A stretch of 59,020 nt of DNA from an uncultured Oscillospiraceae bacterium. Its GTDB lineage: Bacteria > Bacillota > Clostridia > Oscillospirales > Ruminococcaceae. The notes beneath the pieces are model-generated. The model had not been told where the DNA came from. It was given only the letters and a program-made list of their open reading frames with translations, and searched no databases. The position numbers and the translations under genes were made by a program. The DNA is taken from contig UQBC01000014.1 of the NCBI GenBank assembly GCA_900539195.1, positions 1-59,020 on the forward strand, written 5' to 3'. Below, in pieces: positions 1-9,131 of the stretch (positions are counted from its first letter, which is position 1; each line of letters starts with the position of its first letter).

Positions 1-3000
1 CTGACACAGACACTGACACTGACACTGATACAGACACGGATACGGACACAGACACAGATACCGATTCTGATACTGACACAGACACAGATACGGATACTGA
101 CACAGACACTGACACTGACACTGATACAGACACGGATACGGACACAGACACTGATACAGATACAGATACAGATACTGACACGGATACCGATACTGACACA
201 GACACAGATACTGATACTGATACAGACACGGATACCGATACAGACACTGACACGGATACCGATACCGATACAGACACTGACACGGATACAGACACAGACA
301 CTGACGCAGATACTGATACAGATACAGATACCGATACAGACACAGACACGGATACCGATACCGATACAGATACAGATACAGACACTGACACGGATACTGA
401 CACGGATACCGATACTGACACTGATACGGATTCCGATACAGACACGGATACCGACACAGATACAGATACCGATTCTGACACAGATACCGATACTGACACA
501 GACACAGATACTGATACCGATACCGACACAGACACGGATACTGACACAGACACTGATACCGATACAGATACTGACACAGACACAGATACAGATACTGATA
601 CGGATACTGACACAGACACAGATACCGATACAGATACTGACACAGACACTGACACGGATACCGACACCGACACAGATACAGACACAGATACTGACACAGA
701 CACAGATACTGATACTGATACTGATACGGATACGGATACTGATACCGACACAGACACTGATACCGACACAGACACAGACACTGATACCGACACTGATACA
801 GATACGGACACGGATACAGATACTGACACAGATACTGATACTGACACGGATACAGATACAGACACTGACACCGATACCGACACAGATACAGACACAGATA
901 CTGATACTGATGCAGATACTGACACGGATACCGATACAGACACAGATACTGACACTGATACGGATACAGACACTGACACGGATACAGATACAGATAATGA
1001 CATGGATACCGACACAGACACGGATACAGACACAGACACGGATACTGATACAGATACCGATACTGACTTAGACACAGATACAGATACAGACAGCGATACT
1101 GATACAGATACGGATACTGACACAGACACGGATACAGATACCGATTCTGACACAGATACAGACACAGATACAGATACAGATACCGATACAGACACAGACA
1201 CGGATACAGATACTGACACAGATTCTGACACGGATACCGATACTGACACAGATACAGATACCGATACTGACACAGATACAGATACCGACACAGATACAGA
1301 CACCGACACAGATACAGACACAGATACTGACACAGACACAGATACAGATACAGACACTGACACTGATACAGATACCGATTCTGACACAGACACAGACACT
1401 GATACCGATACTGACACGGATACGGATACCGACACAGATACAGATACAGATACCGATACGGATACAGACACAGATACAGATACGGATACCGATACAGATA
1501 CAGACACGGATACAGATACGGATACCGATACAGATACAGACACTGACACCGACACTGATACTGATACGGACACTGACACAGATACAGACACTGATACAGA
1601 TACCGATACTGACACTGACACAGATACCGATACAGACACTGACACGGATACCGACACAGACACAGACACGGATACCGATACAGATACTGACTTAGACACA
1701 GATACTGATACTGATACAGATACGGATACAGATACTGACACGGATACCGATACAGATACTGATACGGATACTGATACCGATACAGACACTGATACCGATA
1801 CAGATACAGACACAGATACCGATACCGACACAGATACGGATACTGATACTGACACTGACACTGACACAGATACGGATACTGACACTGACGCAGATACTGA
1901 TACAGACAGTGATACCGATACTGATACAGATACGGATACCGATACAGACACTGATACAGATACCGACACCGACACAGATACAGATACCGACACTGATACA
2001 GATACTGACACAGATACAGATACAGATACAGATACGGATACCGACACTGATACTGATACCGACACAGATACTGATACAGACACTGATACCGATACTGACA
2101 CCGACACCGACACCGACACAGATACAGACACAGATACTGATACTGACACAGACACAGATACTGACACTGATACGGATACTGACTTAGATACAGACACGGA
2201 TACGGATACCGATACTGATACAGACACTGATACTGACACAGATACCGATACAGACACTGACACGGATACTGACACAGATACTGATACTGATACTGATACG
2301 GATACGGATACTGATACCGACACAGACACAGATACGGATACCGACACAGACACGGATACCGATACAGACACAGACACGGATACCGATACTGACACGGATA
2401 CTGACACTGACACGGATACGGACACAGACACTGACACGGATATCGACACAGACACAGATACCGATACAGACACTGACACAGATACCGATACAGACACTGA
2501 CACAGATACCGATACAGACACAGACACTGACACTGACACAGATACGGATACAGATACGGATACCGATACTGACTTAGACACAGACACGGATACTGACACC
2601 GATACAGATACTGACTTAGACACAGACACAGATACTGATACCGACACGGATACCGATACTGACACAGATACCGACACAGATACTGATACGGACACAGACA
2701 CAGATTCTGACACAGATACGGACATGGACACAGACACAGACACAGATACTGATACTGACACAGACACTGATACTGACACTGACACTGACACAGACACTGA
2801 TACCGATACCGACACAGACACAGATACTGATACTGACACAGACACTGATACTGACACTGATACAGATACCGATACAGACACTGACACGGATACCGATACA
2901 GATACAGACACTGACACGGATACCGATACTGACACTGATACGGATACAGATACTGACACGGACACAGATACCGATACTGACACAGATACCGACACAGATA

Positions 3001-3017
3001 CAGATACTGATAACGAC
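1..3017 (+). repeat. Period-6 tandem repeat encoding (Asp-Thr)n
   Basis: Every six bases encode Asp (GAC or GAT) plus Thr (all four Thr codons are used), so the protein repeat is near perfect while the DNA is synonymously scrambled. Five copies of GATACTGACTTAGA (near 1060, 1686, 2177, 2567 and 2609) carry the same two-base change to Leu, which points to internal segmental duplication. The contig begins inside this repeat, so assembled copy number may be wrong. Confidence 0.95.
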
Positions 3018-3302
3018 CGTGTAAACGGTGACGAGGTCGATTTTGATGACAGAACGCCTCAGGGCGACCGCGTAAACGGTGATGAGATCGATTTCGATGA
3101 CAGAACGCCTCAGGGCGAGCGTGTAAACGGCGACTTTGATGGTAATAATACACGTACTGATTTCGACAGCGCAACCAATCCTCATACCGGTGTAGTCCTT
3201 GACGGTGCGGTAACGGCAGGCATATCTGCGGCGGCTGCATTAGCGGCAGCAGGACTTCTGCTAGGCGGCAAGCGCAAGAAAAAGGATAAATCCGAAGAAT
3301 AA
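1..3302 (+). CDS. Giant (Asp-Thr)n repeat surface protein, C-terminal part, sortase-anchored
   Basis: The reading frame is open from the first base (complete codons from base 3), so the start lies off the window. About 1,000 residues are alternating Asp-Thr, with occasional Ser, Leu, Ala, Ile, Met or Asn replacing Thr. Three copies of a 17-residue unit follow (RVNGDE.DFDDRTPQG, the third degenerate, 3015-3150). The end is a cell-wall sorting signal: NPHTG (an LPXTG-like motif), a hydrophobic Ala/Leu-rich stretch of about 20 residues, then the basic tail KRKKKDK. The layout resembles the Ser-Asp stalks of staphylococcal Sdr proteins. I infer a rigid, strongly acidic stalk, perhaps Ca2+-binding, carrying an N-terminal domain not seen here. 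No sortase gene lies in the window. An ATG at 1002 is internal and not a real start. A terminator follows directly. Confidence 0.85.
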   Translation, partial: DTDTDTDTDTDTDTDTDTDTDSDTDTDTDTDTDTDTDTDTDTDTDTDTDTDTDTDTDTDTDTDTDTDTDTDTDTDTDTDTDTDTDTDTDTDTDTDTDTDTDADTDTDTDTDTDTDTDTDTDTDTDTDTDTDTDTDTDTDTDTDSDTDTDTDTDTDTDSDTDTDTDTDTDTDTDTDTDTDTDTDTDTDTDTDTDTDTDTDTDTDTDTDTDTDTDTDTDTDTDTDTDTDTDTDTDTDTDTDTDTDTDTDTDTDTDTDTDTDTDTDTDTDTDTDTDTDTDTDTDTDTDTDTDTDTDTDTDTDTDTDADTDTDTDTDTDTDTDTDTDTDTDTDTDNDMDTDTDTDTDTDTDTDTDTDTDLDTDTDTDSDTDTDTDTDTDTDTDTDSDTDTDTDTDTDTDTDTDTDTDTDTDSDTDTDTDTDTDTDTDTDTDTDTDTDTDTDTDTDTDTDTDTDTDTDTDTDTDSDTDTDTDTDTDTDTDTDTDTDTDTDTDTDTDTDTDTDTDTDTDTDTDTDTDTDTDTDTDTDTDTDTDTDTDTDTDTDTDTDTDTDTDTDTDTDTDTDTDTDTDLDTDTDTDTDTDTDTDTDTDTDTDTDTDTDTDTDTDTDTDTDTDTDTDTDTDTDTDTDTDTDTDTDADTDTDSDTDTDTDTDTDTDTDTDTDTDTDTDTDTDTDTDTDTDTDTDTDTDTDTDTDTDTDTDTDTDTDTDTDTDTDTDTDTDTDTDTDTDTDTDTDLDTDTDTDTDTDTDTDTDTDTDTDTDTDTDTDTDTDTDTDTDTDTDTDTDTDTDTDTDTDTDTDTDTDTDTDTDTDTDTDTDTDTDIDTDTDTDTDTDTDTDTDTDTDTDTDTDTDTDTDTDTDTDTDTDLDTDTDTDTDTDTDLDTDTDTDTDTDTDTDTDTDTDTDTDTDTDSDTDTDMDTDTDTDTDTDTDTDTDTDTDTDTDTDTDTDTDTDTDTDTDTDTDTDTDTDTDTDTDTDTDTDTDTDTDTDTDTDTDTDTDTDTDTDTDTDTDTDNDRVNGDEVDFDDRTPQGDRVNGDEIDFDDRTPQGERVNGDFDGNNTRTDFDSATNPHTGVVLDGAVTAGISAAAALAAAGLLLGGKRKKKDKSEE

Positions 3303-3319
3303 TCGGTGAATAAACAAAC

Positions 3320-3355
3320 AACAGCTGTATGGCTAAAAACCATACAGCTGTTTTC
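3320..3355 (+). terminator. Rho-independent terminator of the repeat protein
   Basis: AACAGCTGTATGG pairs perfectly with CCATACAGCTGTT across a 7-nt loop, followed by TTTTC. It lies 18 bases past the stop codon. Confidence 0.8.
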
Positions 3356-3365
3356 GTGTATAAGG

Positions 3366-3404
3366 GCAAAAAAATAACGGCAATCAGCATGATTGCCGCT
3401 ATTA
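3366..3404 (-). terminator. Rho-independent terminator of the ABC exporter operon
   Basis: Read on the minus strand, AGCGGCAATCA pairs with TGATTGCCGTT around a short loop and is followed by a run of seven T. It closes the leftward operon 11 bases past the stop of its last gene and stands tail to tail with the plus-strand terminator. Confidence 0.8.
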
Positions 3405-3414
3405 TTGTGCTTTG

Positions 3415-5166
3415 TCAGGTTTTCTTGAACTGACTGTTGTAAAGCTCCGCGTAGAATCCGTTCTTAGCAAGAAGCTGATTGTGATTACCGATCTCGATAA
3501 TCCTGCCCTTATCCATTACAAGAATGGTATCGGCATTTTTTATAGTCGATAATCTGTGAGCTACTATAAAGCTCGTTTTGCCCTTTGTCATCTTGGCAAA
3601 GGCGTTCTGGATCTTCATTTCGGTCTTTGTATCAATGCTGCTGGTCGCTTCGTCAAGAATCAGCATAGGAGGCATTGCAAGCATTACACGGGCTATGCAC
3701 AAAAGCTGCTTCTGACCCTGTGAAATGCCGTCATTGTCGCTTATTATCGTATCATAACCGTCTTTCATACGCTTTATAAAGCTATGGCAGTGAGCGGCTT
3801 TTGCGGCGGCTACAATTTCTTCTTCAGTTGCGTCCTGTTTTCCGTAAGCTATATTTTCACGGACTGTACCCTCAAAGATCCATGTTTCCTGAAGCACCAT
3901 ACCGTAGCTGAGCCTGAGAGAATCACGGGTCACGTCCTTTATATTGTTGCCGTCAACCGAGATACCGCCCTTATCCGTATCATAGAAACGCATAAGCAGG
4001 TTGATTATAGTGGTCTTACCGCAGCCGGTAGGACCAACAATAGCTATCTGCTGACCGCTCTTTACATCAAGATTAAGGTCCTTGATAAGCTCTTTTTCGG
4101 GAACGTAAGAGAAGTCAACGTGGTCAATCTTTACGTTTCCGCTAACATCTGTAAGCACCTTGTTGTCAGCGTCGGATATTTCATCGTCGCTTTCGGTGAG
4201 GGCGAATATACGTCTTGCCGACGCAAACGCCGATTGTAATTCAGTAACAACGCCTGAAATTTCGTTGAACGGCTTTGTATACTGGTTGGCGTATGATAAA
4301 AATGCGGAAAGCTGACCTACCGTGATACCGCCGCCTATAGCGCTGAGTGCGCCGAAAATACCGACGCCGGCATATACAAGACCGTTTACAAATCTTGTGG
4401 AGGGATTGGTAAGAGCAGAGTAGAACTGCGCTCTTACGCCGACCTTATACAGCTTTGCGTTAAGCTCTTCAAATTTTTCTTCGCTGTATTCTTCACGGGA
4501 GAAAGCCTTTACGACCTTCTGATTTCCGATATATTCTTCGGCAAGTCCGGTAATCTGACCTCTGAGCGCTGCCTGCTCCTTGAATTTCTTTGAGCAAAGT
4601 CTTGCTATGGTAGAAGCCACAATCAGTGATACAGGGGTAATAACGATAACTACAAGCGCAATGCCGACGTTTATCGAGAACATAAAGCAGAGTGTTCCTA
4701 TTATAGTGACAGAACCTGTGAATATCTGTTGAAATCCCTGCAGCAGACCGTCGGATACGGTATCAATATCTGCAACGACTCTGCCTATTATATCGCCGTG
4801 CGGAGTAGAGTCTATATATTTCAGCGGTACACGTTGGAGCTTGTTGAAAGCGTCTGTTCTCAGATCTCTTACAGTTCTCTGGGTAAGTATATTTGTACAA
4901 TATCCCATGAACCACTGAAATCCTGCGCCTATCAGAACTACGATCGCAAGCTTTATGATTACAGGCAGGATCTTTTCAAAGTTTACGTTGTTTATATCAA
5001 TTATAAAGTCAACCGCTTCACCTATAAGTACAGGTGCATACAGCGTTGCAATTGCACTTATAACAGCGCTGACTATCGTGAAAACGAGATAGAACGTATA
5101 AGGCTTTGTATATTTCAGCAGCTTTGCAAGAACTGTAAAACCGCTGTCGTTAGTTTTTTTACTCAT
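3415..5166 (-). CDS. Heterodimeric ABC exporter, catalytic-site subunit (ATPase/permease)
   Basis: 583 residues: an N-terminal six-helix exporter membrane domain (about 1-310) followed by a nucleotide-binding domain with Walker A GPTGCGKTT, Walker B MLILDEATSS with an intact catalytic Glu, and H-loop AHRLS. The signature is ISQGQ rather than LSGGQ, a deviation typical of one partner in heterodimeric exporters of the LmrCD/BmrCD type. Its start overlaps the end of the upstream transporter gene by 8 bases, so the two are translationally coupled and surely partners. The substrate is unknown; drugs, lipids or peptides are usual for this family. No dedicated regulator lies next to it. Confidence 0.9.
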   Translation of the reverse strand: MSKKTNDSGFTVLAKLLKYTKPYTFYLVFTIVSAVISAIATLYAPVLIGEAVDFIIDINNVNFEKILPVIIKLAIVVLIGAGFQWFMGYCTNILTQRTVRDLRTDAFNKLQRVPLKYIDSTPHGDIIGRVVADIDTVSDGLLQGFQQIFTGSVTIIGTLCFMFSINVGIALVVIVITPVSLIVASTIARLCSKKFKEQAALRGQITGLAEEYIGNQKVVKAFSREEYSEEKFEELNAKLYKVGVRAQFYSALTNPSTRFVNGLVYAGVGIFGALSAIGGGITVGQLSAFLSYANQYTKPFNEISGVVTELQSAFASARRIFALTESDDEISDADNKVLTDVSGNVKIDHVDFSYVPEKELIKDLNLDVKSGQQIAIVGPTGCGKTTIINLLMRFYDTDKGGISVDGNNIKDVTRDSLRLSYGMVLQETWIFEGTVRENIAYGKQDATEEEIVAAAKAAHCHSFIKRMKDGYDTIISDNDGISQGQKQLLCIARVMLAMPPMLILDEATSSIDTKTEMKIQNAFAKMTKGKTSFIVAHRLSTIKNADTILVMDKGRIIEIGNHNQLLAKNGFYAELYNSQFKKT

Positions 5167-6910
5167 CGCCGTTTATCTCCTTTTCAAGTTCTTCCGCACT
5201 GAACTGTGTAAGACAGATCTGACAGTAATCCGTACAGCTCTGTAACAGCTCTTTATGTGTGCCTATACCGACCATCTTACCGTCGTCTAGTACGATTATC
5301 TGATCGGCATTTTTGACCGTGTTTGCTCTTTGAGAAATGATAAACACCGTCATATCAGAGCAGTTTTCCTTGATTGCCGTTCTCAGCTTTGCGTCTGTAG
5401 CAAAGTCAAGTGCGCTTGCGCTGTCGTCAAGTATCAGTATCTCCGGATCTGCGGCTATTGCCCTTGCAACAGTAAGTCTTTGCTTCTGACCGCCTGAAAG
5501 GTTCTTACCGCCCTGAAGTATCTTATAATCAAGCCCGTTTTCGAGTTTTTCGACAAACTCATAAGCCTGCGAGATTTTCAGCGCACGCCATATCTGCTCG
5601 TCTGTTATATTATCTCCGCCCCACTTCATATTTTCACGGATTGTACCGCTGAAAAGTACGGCTTTCTGAGGAACGACCGCAATCTTTGTACGCAGGTCGC
5701 CAAGACTGTAGTTGCGGACATCTGTTCCGTAAACACTGACAGAACCCGTTGACGTATCATAAAATCGGGGGATAAGATTGATAAGCGTTGATTTACCGCT
5801 GCCCGTACCGCCTATTATGCCTATCGTCTGACCTTTTTCGGCAGTGAATGATATATCTTCAAGAGCATATTCGCTGTTATCGTGATAGCTGAAATATACT
5901 TTGTCGAATTTTACGGCAGGAGCAGAGCTGTCGCCGTTTTCTTCGGTGCTGTCTGTTTCTGTAACGGACGGCTTTGTGTCAAGCACCTCGTTTACTCTTG
6001 CCGCACAAGCCGCCGACTTTGTGAAGATAACAACAAGGTTTGCAACTACCACAAGGGCGAGCAGAATCTGATTCATATAGTTTACAAGTGCGATAACCTG
6101 ACCTTGTGTAAGGTCACCGACATTTACCGAGAATCCGCCGAACCATATTATCGCAACAATCGCAAGGTTCAGTATAATAGCGTTGACAGGGCCGAGCAGA
6201 GCTGAAATCTTGCCGGCTCTCACTGCCGCTTTTTCAATATCCTCAGCGTTATCCCTGAAACGTTCTATTTCGTGCTGCTGCTTTGAAAAAGCTCTTACGG
6301 CTCTTGCACCGACAAGATTTTCACGGGTGATGAGCGAGGTCTTGTCCAGCTTTTTCTGTATCGACTTGAAGAAGGGGATAGTCCTTGTTGTGACAAGCCA
6401 CATAACGATCGCAACAAGCGGAATAACGAGAACGAAAATCAGAGCTAATTTCACATCTATCATAAAAGCCATTATCGTTGAGCCGATAACAAGGAACGGC
6501 GCTCTTACAACAAGTCTTATCAGCATCGCAACAGCGACCTGCAGCTGATTTATATCGGAGGTAAGCCTCGTTATAAGTGATGGCGTGCCAAATTCATCAA
6601 CCTCTTTGTGCGAAAGAGTGTTGATATGATGATAAAGCTCACGTCTTAGCTCTGTGCCGAAGCCCTGCGATGCAACCGATGCCACATACTGACATATAAG
6701 CGCAAATCCAAGACCGCATACACCGAGCAGAACAAGCACTCCGCCCATCTTCCAGATATAACCGCTGTCTTTGTTTGCAATACCGACGTCTATTATCTTC
6801 GCCATAACCAGAGGAACGATAAGCTCGAATACCGCCTCGGTCAGCTTGAAAATAGGTCCGAGTATTACGTTTTTTCTGTATTTTTTAAGATACTTAACCA
6901 GTTTTAGCAT
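5159..6910 (-). CDS. Heterodimeric ABC exporter, degenerate-site subunit (ATPase/permease)
   Basis: 583 residues with the same exporter architecture as its downstream partner. Walker A is GGTGSGKST and the signature a canonical LSGGQKQR, but Walker B reads ILILDDSAS, with Asp where the catalytic Glu normally sits. Combined with the partner's ISQGQ signature, this gives one degenerate and one consensus ATP site in the dimer, the known arrangement of LmrCD/TM287-288-type exporters. The start ATG has GGACGG upstream. The gene is separated from the lysine operon by a 12-bp hairpin, and no clear promoter was seen in the 66-bp gap, so part of its expression may be read-through. Confidence 0.9.
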   Translation of the reverse strand: MLKLVKYLKKYRKNVILGPIFKLTEAVFELIVPLVMAKIIDVGIANKDSGYIWKMGGVLVLLGVCGLGFALICQYVASVASQGFGTELRRELYHHINTLSHKEVDEFGTPSLITRLTSDINQLQVAVAMLIRLVVRAPFLVIGSTIMAFMIDVKLALIFVLVIPLVAIVMWLVTTRTIPFFKSIQKKLDKTSLITRENLVGARAVRAFSKQQHEIERFRDNAEDIEKAAVRAGKISALLGPVNAIILNLAIVAIIWFGGFSVNVGDLTQGQVIALVNYMNQILLALVVVANLVVIFTKSAACAARVNEVLDTKPSVTETDSTEENGDSSAPAVKFDKVYFSYHDNSEYALEDISFTAEKGQTIGIIGGTGSGKSTLINLIPRFYDTSTGSVSVYGTDVRNYSLGDLRTKIAVVPQKAVLFSGTIRENMKWGGDNITDEQIWRALKISQAYEFVEKLENGLDYKILQGGKNLSGGQKQRLTVARAIAADPEILILDDSASALDFATDAKLRTAIKENCSDMTVFIISQRANTVKNADQIIVLDDGKMVGIGTHKELLQSCTDYCQICLTQFSAEELEKEINGDE

Positions 6911-6928
6911 ATTTCACCGTCCAATAAT

Positions 6929-6958
6929 AATGACATCGGAGCAAAATCCGATGTCATT
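6929..6958 (-). terminator. Hairpin terminator between lysine operon and ABC operon
   Basis: A perfect 12-bp inverted repeat (AATGACATCGGA / TCCGATGTCATT) with a 6-nt loop. On the minus strand the tail is ATTATTGG, a weak U-run, so termination may be partial. Confidence 0.55.
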
Positions 6959-6976
6959 ACGAATATTTAATTATTA

Positions 6977-7426
6977 TCAGCCAAGAACTTTCTTGATTTC
7001 TTCGGGAAGTGAGGCAGCGAAGCTGTCGCCTACCAACAGGCTGATCTCGTCAACGCTCGTTGTTATGAGCATTACATCGGCACATATGTTTTCGCAAGCC
7101 TGGAATACCTTAGCCGCAAAACCTGCCTGATCAACCATTTCCTCACTCTTGATAACTATCTTTACATTACCGCTGTTTACACAGGGTGTTATTCCGTGTA
7201 CTGCAGTTATTCTGGGTAAAACGGTAAGCAGTGTGGGTATATCATCATCGCTGAACGTAAAGCCGAATGAGAACATATCCGACTTAGGAGGTGTCTGCGA
7301 GATCATATCGACATTGATACCGCTTTCGGCTACCGCTGAAAGAGTAGTTGAAACAAAACGCTTTCTTGACGGAACATCTGAAAATGTTACGATTGATATG
7401 TTTTCGTATACTTTTATATCTGTCAT
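6977..7426 (-). CDS. Stand-alone tandem ACT-domain protein (aspartokinase regulatory-like)
   Basis: 149 residues made of two ACT domains, about 8-70 and 78-147. The GINVDMISQ segment and the closing ISLLV segment resemble the paired ACT domains at the C-terminus of lysine-sensitive aspartokinases, but no kinase domain is present. It is the last gene of the riboswitch-controlled asd-dapA-dapB operon, 11 bases after dapB. This context suggests an amino-acid-sensing subunit, perhaps acting on an aspartokinase encoded elsewhere, similar in composition to the separately translated beta subunit of B. subtilis aspartokinase II. The fold is well supported; the partner is inference. Confidence 0.8.
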   Translation of the reverse strand: MTDIKVYENISIVTFSDVPSRKRFVSTTLSAVAESGINVDMISQTPPKSDMFSFGFTFSDDDIPTLLTVLPRITAVHGITPCVNSGNVKIVIKSEEMVDQAGFAAKVFQACENICADVMLITTSVDEISLLVGDSFAASLPEEIKKVLG

Positions 7427-7437
7427 ATTGACCTCCG

Positions 7438-8196
7438 TTATGCTTCGGAAAGAAGATCCGACATCTGATAAAGACCTTTTTCACAGCCGCTTAAGAATAC
7501 TGCCGCATTGACAGAGCCGACTGCGAATACCTGTTTTGAGCCTGCGCTGTGAGAAAGAGTTATCACTTCGTCACGTCCCGCAAATATAACATCATGCTCG
7601 CCCACTATCGTACCGCCTCTTATCGAGTGCATACCGATTTCGGTTTTCTCACGGGGCTTTCTCACGCTGTGGCGGTCATATACATAGTGCATCCTGTTGC
7701 CAAGCTCTTCGTTTATCGCTTCCGCTATCATTATTGCCGTTCCCGAAGGAGCGTCCTTCTTGAGATTGTGATGCTTTTCAACTATCTCAATATCAAACTG
7801 ATCGCCGAGTACCTTTGTTGCACGCTTTGCAAGATCAACAAGAAGATTTATTCCGAGCGACATATTGAATGTGAAGAACACGGGAATCTGACCCGCCGCT
7901 GTCTTTATCTGCTTTATCTGTTCATCTGTGTAGCCTGTCGTTGCAATAACTACGGGAACATTGTTTATCTTGCAGTAGTCGAGCAGCTCGTCAAGCAGTG
8001 AGGGGTGTGAAAAGTCGATTATAACATCGGGCTTTTCCGGCAGATCGAATAACTTCTTGTAAACGGGGAAGTCAGCGTACTGTTCACCTGCTATATCAAT
8101 GCCGGCTGTTATTTCGCAGTCATCTCTCGTATTGACAATGTCATTTATTACTCTGCCCATTTTGCCGCAGGCACCTGTAATTACAATTCTCGTCAT
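7438..8196 (-). CDS. dapB: 4-hydroxy-tetrahydrodipicolinate reductase
   Basis: 252 residues, normal for DapB. It reduces hydroxy-tetrahydrodipicolinate with NAD(P)H in the diaminopimelate/lysine pathway in the cytoplasm. The N-terminal Rossmann glycine motif is GACGKMG and the family signature EKHHNLKKDAPSGTA, with catalytic His and Lys, is intact. It lies 21 bases downstream of dapA in the asd-dapA-dapB-ACT operon and should respond to lysine through the leader riboswitch. Confidence 0.95.
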   Translation of the reverse strand: MTRIVITGACGKMGRVINDIVNTRDDCEITAGIDIAGEQYADFPVYKKLFDLPEKPDVIIDFSHPSLLDELLDYCKINNVPVVIATTGYTDEQIKQIKTAAGQIPVFFTFNMSLGINLLVDLAKRATKVLGDQFDIEIVEKHHNLKKDAPSGTAIMIAEAINEELGNRMHYVYDRHSVRKPREKTEIGMHSIRGGTIVGEHDVIFAGRDEVITLSHSAGSKQVFAVGSVNAAVFLSGCEKGLYQMSDLLSEA

Positions 8197-8217
8197 ATTA
8201 ACGTCCTTTTTCTGAAT

Positions 8218-9102
8218 TTACTTTGTAAGACCGAGCTTTTCCATAGATGAGAACAGCTTAGCTATCTTTGCATCTTCCATTCTTATAAGCGGAAGTCTGC
8301 ACTCGCCAACATTCTTGCCCATTATGTTAAGCGCTTCCTTAACGGGAATGGGGTTGACATCTATAAACAGATCGTTTGTAAATTCAAGGAGCTTTAGCTG
8401 TAACTCAGCCGCTTTCTTATAGTCGCCTTCAAGACAGCAGCTTGCTATCTCGTGCGTTTCGGCAGGAAGACAGTTTGCAAGTACCGAGATAACACCCTTA
8501 CCGCCGAGCGACATTATAGGTACTATCTGGTCGTCGTTACCCGAATAAATGTCAAGGTCGGTTTCAGCTGCTATCTTGGCTACTGCGCTTATGTTTCCGC
8601 TTGCTTCCTTTGCGGCAACTATGTTGTCCTTCTTTGCAAGCTCCTTGTATGTTTCAACAGAAATGTTCACACCTGTACGGCTGGGAACGTTGTAGAGGAT
8701 TATCGGCAGGCTTACGCTGTCCGCTATTGCACTGAAGTGTGCGACAAGTCCTCTCTGCGAAGTCTTGTTATAATAAGGTGTTACAAGGAGCAGTGCGTCA
8801 GCACCGAGCGCCTCAGCTTCTTTTGAAAGCTGAATGGCATAAGCGGTATCGTTACTGCCTGCACCTGCTATGACAGGAACTCTCTTTGCTACCTTTTCAA
8901 CGCAGAAGCGGATACATTCCTTATGCTCCTCGTCTGTCATAGCCGCAGATTCGCCTGTTGTACCGCACACTACTATAGCGTCCGTTCCGCCGGCAATCTG
9001 CTCCTCTATACGATCTGCAAAATTATCGTAGTTGATGCTCCCGTCCTCGTTCATAGGGGTCACTATAGCTACTGCAGAGCCTGTAAAAATTGTCTTTTTC
9101 AT
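8218..9102 (-). CDS. dapA: 4-hydroxy-tetrahydrodipicolinate synthase
   Basis: 294 residues, the usual DapA length. A class I aldolase that condenses pyruvate with aspartate semialdehyde, the first committed step to diaminopimelate and lysine. Visible motifs are GTTGE for substrate binding, YNVPSRTG with the active-site Tyr, and the Schiff-base Lys in AAKEASGN. It sits 29 bases after asd, which makes its substrate. The start ATG is preceded by a GGAGG-type site. Confidence 0.96.
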   Translation of the reverse strand: MKKTIFTGSAVAIVTPMNEDGSINYDNFADRIEEQIAGGTDAIVVCGTTGESAAMTDEEHKECIRFCVEKVAKRVPVIAGAGSNDTAYAIQLSKEAEALGADALLLVTPYYNKTSQRGLVAHFSAIADSVSLPIILYNVPSRTGVNISVETYKELAKKDNIVAAKEASGNISAVAKIAAETDLDIYSGNDDQIVPIMSLGGKGVISVLANCLPAETHEIASCCLEGDYKKAAELQLKLLEFTNDLFIDVNPIPVKEALNIMGKNVGECRLPLIRMEDAKIAKLFSSMEKLGLTK

Positions 9103-9131
9103 CGGATACCTCCGTGTTCAATGAATCAAAA

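Noticed and set aside
1909..2187. Ile/Gln/Pro-rich open frame inside the Asp-Thr repeat
   Set aside because: It is the shifted reading of the period-6 repeat, with no ribosome binding site; all frames stay open in such repeats.
1..3017. CRISPR or non-coding satellite array
   Set aside because: No spacers, the period is 6 bases, and one frame stays open to a normal C-terminal wall anchor.
2616..3185. Minus-strand 189-codon frame across the repeat end
   Set aside because: Val/Ile/Cys/Ser alternation is the reverse reading of the same repeat; no start signal.
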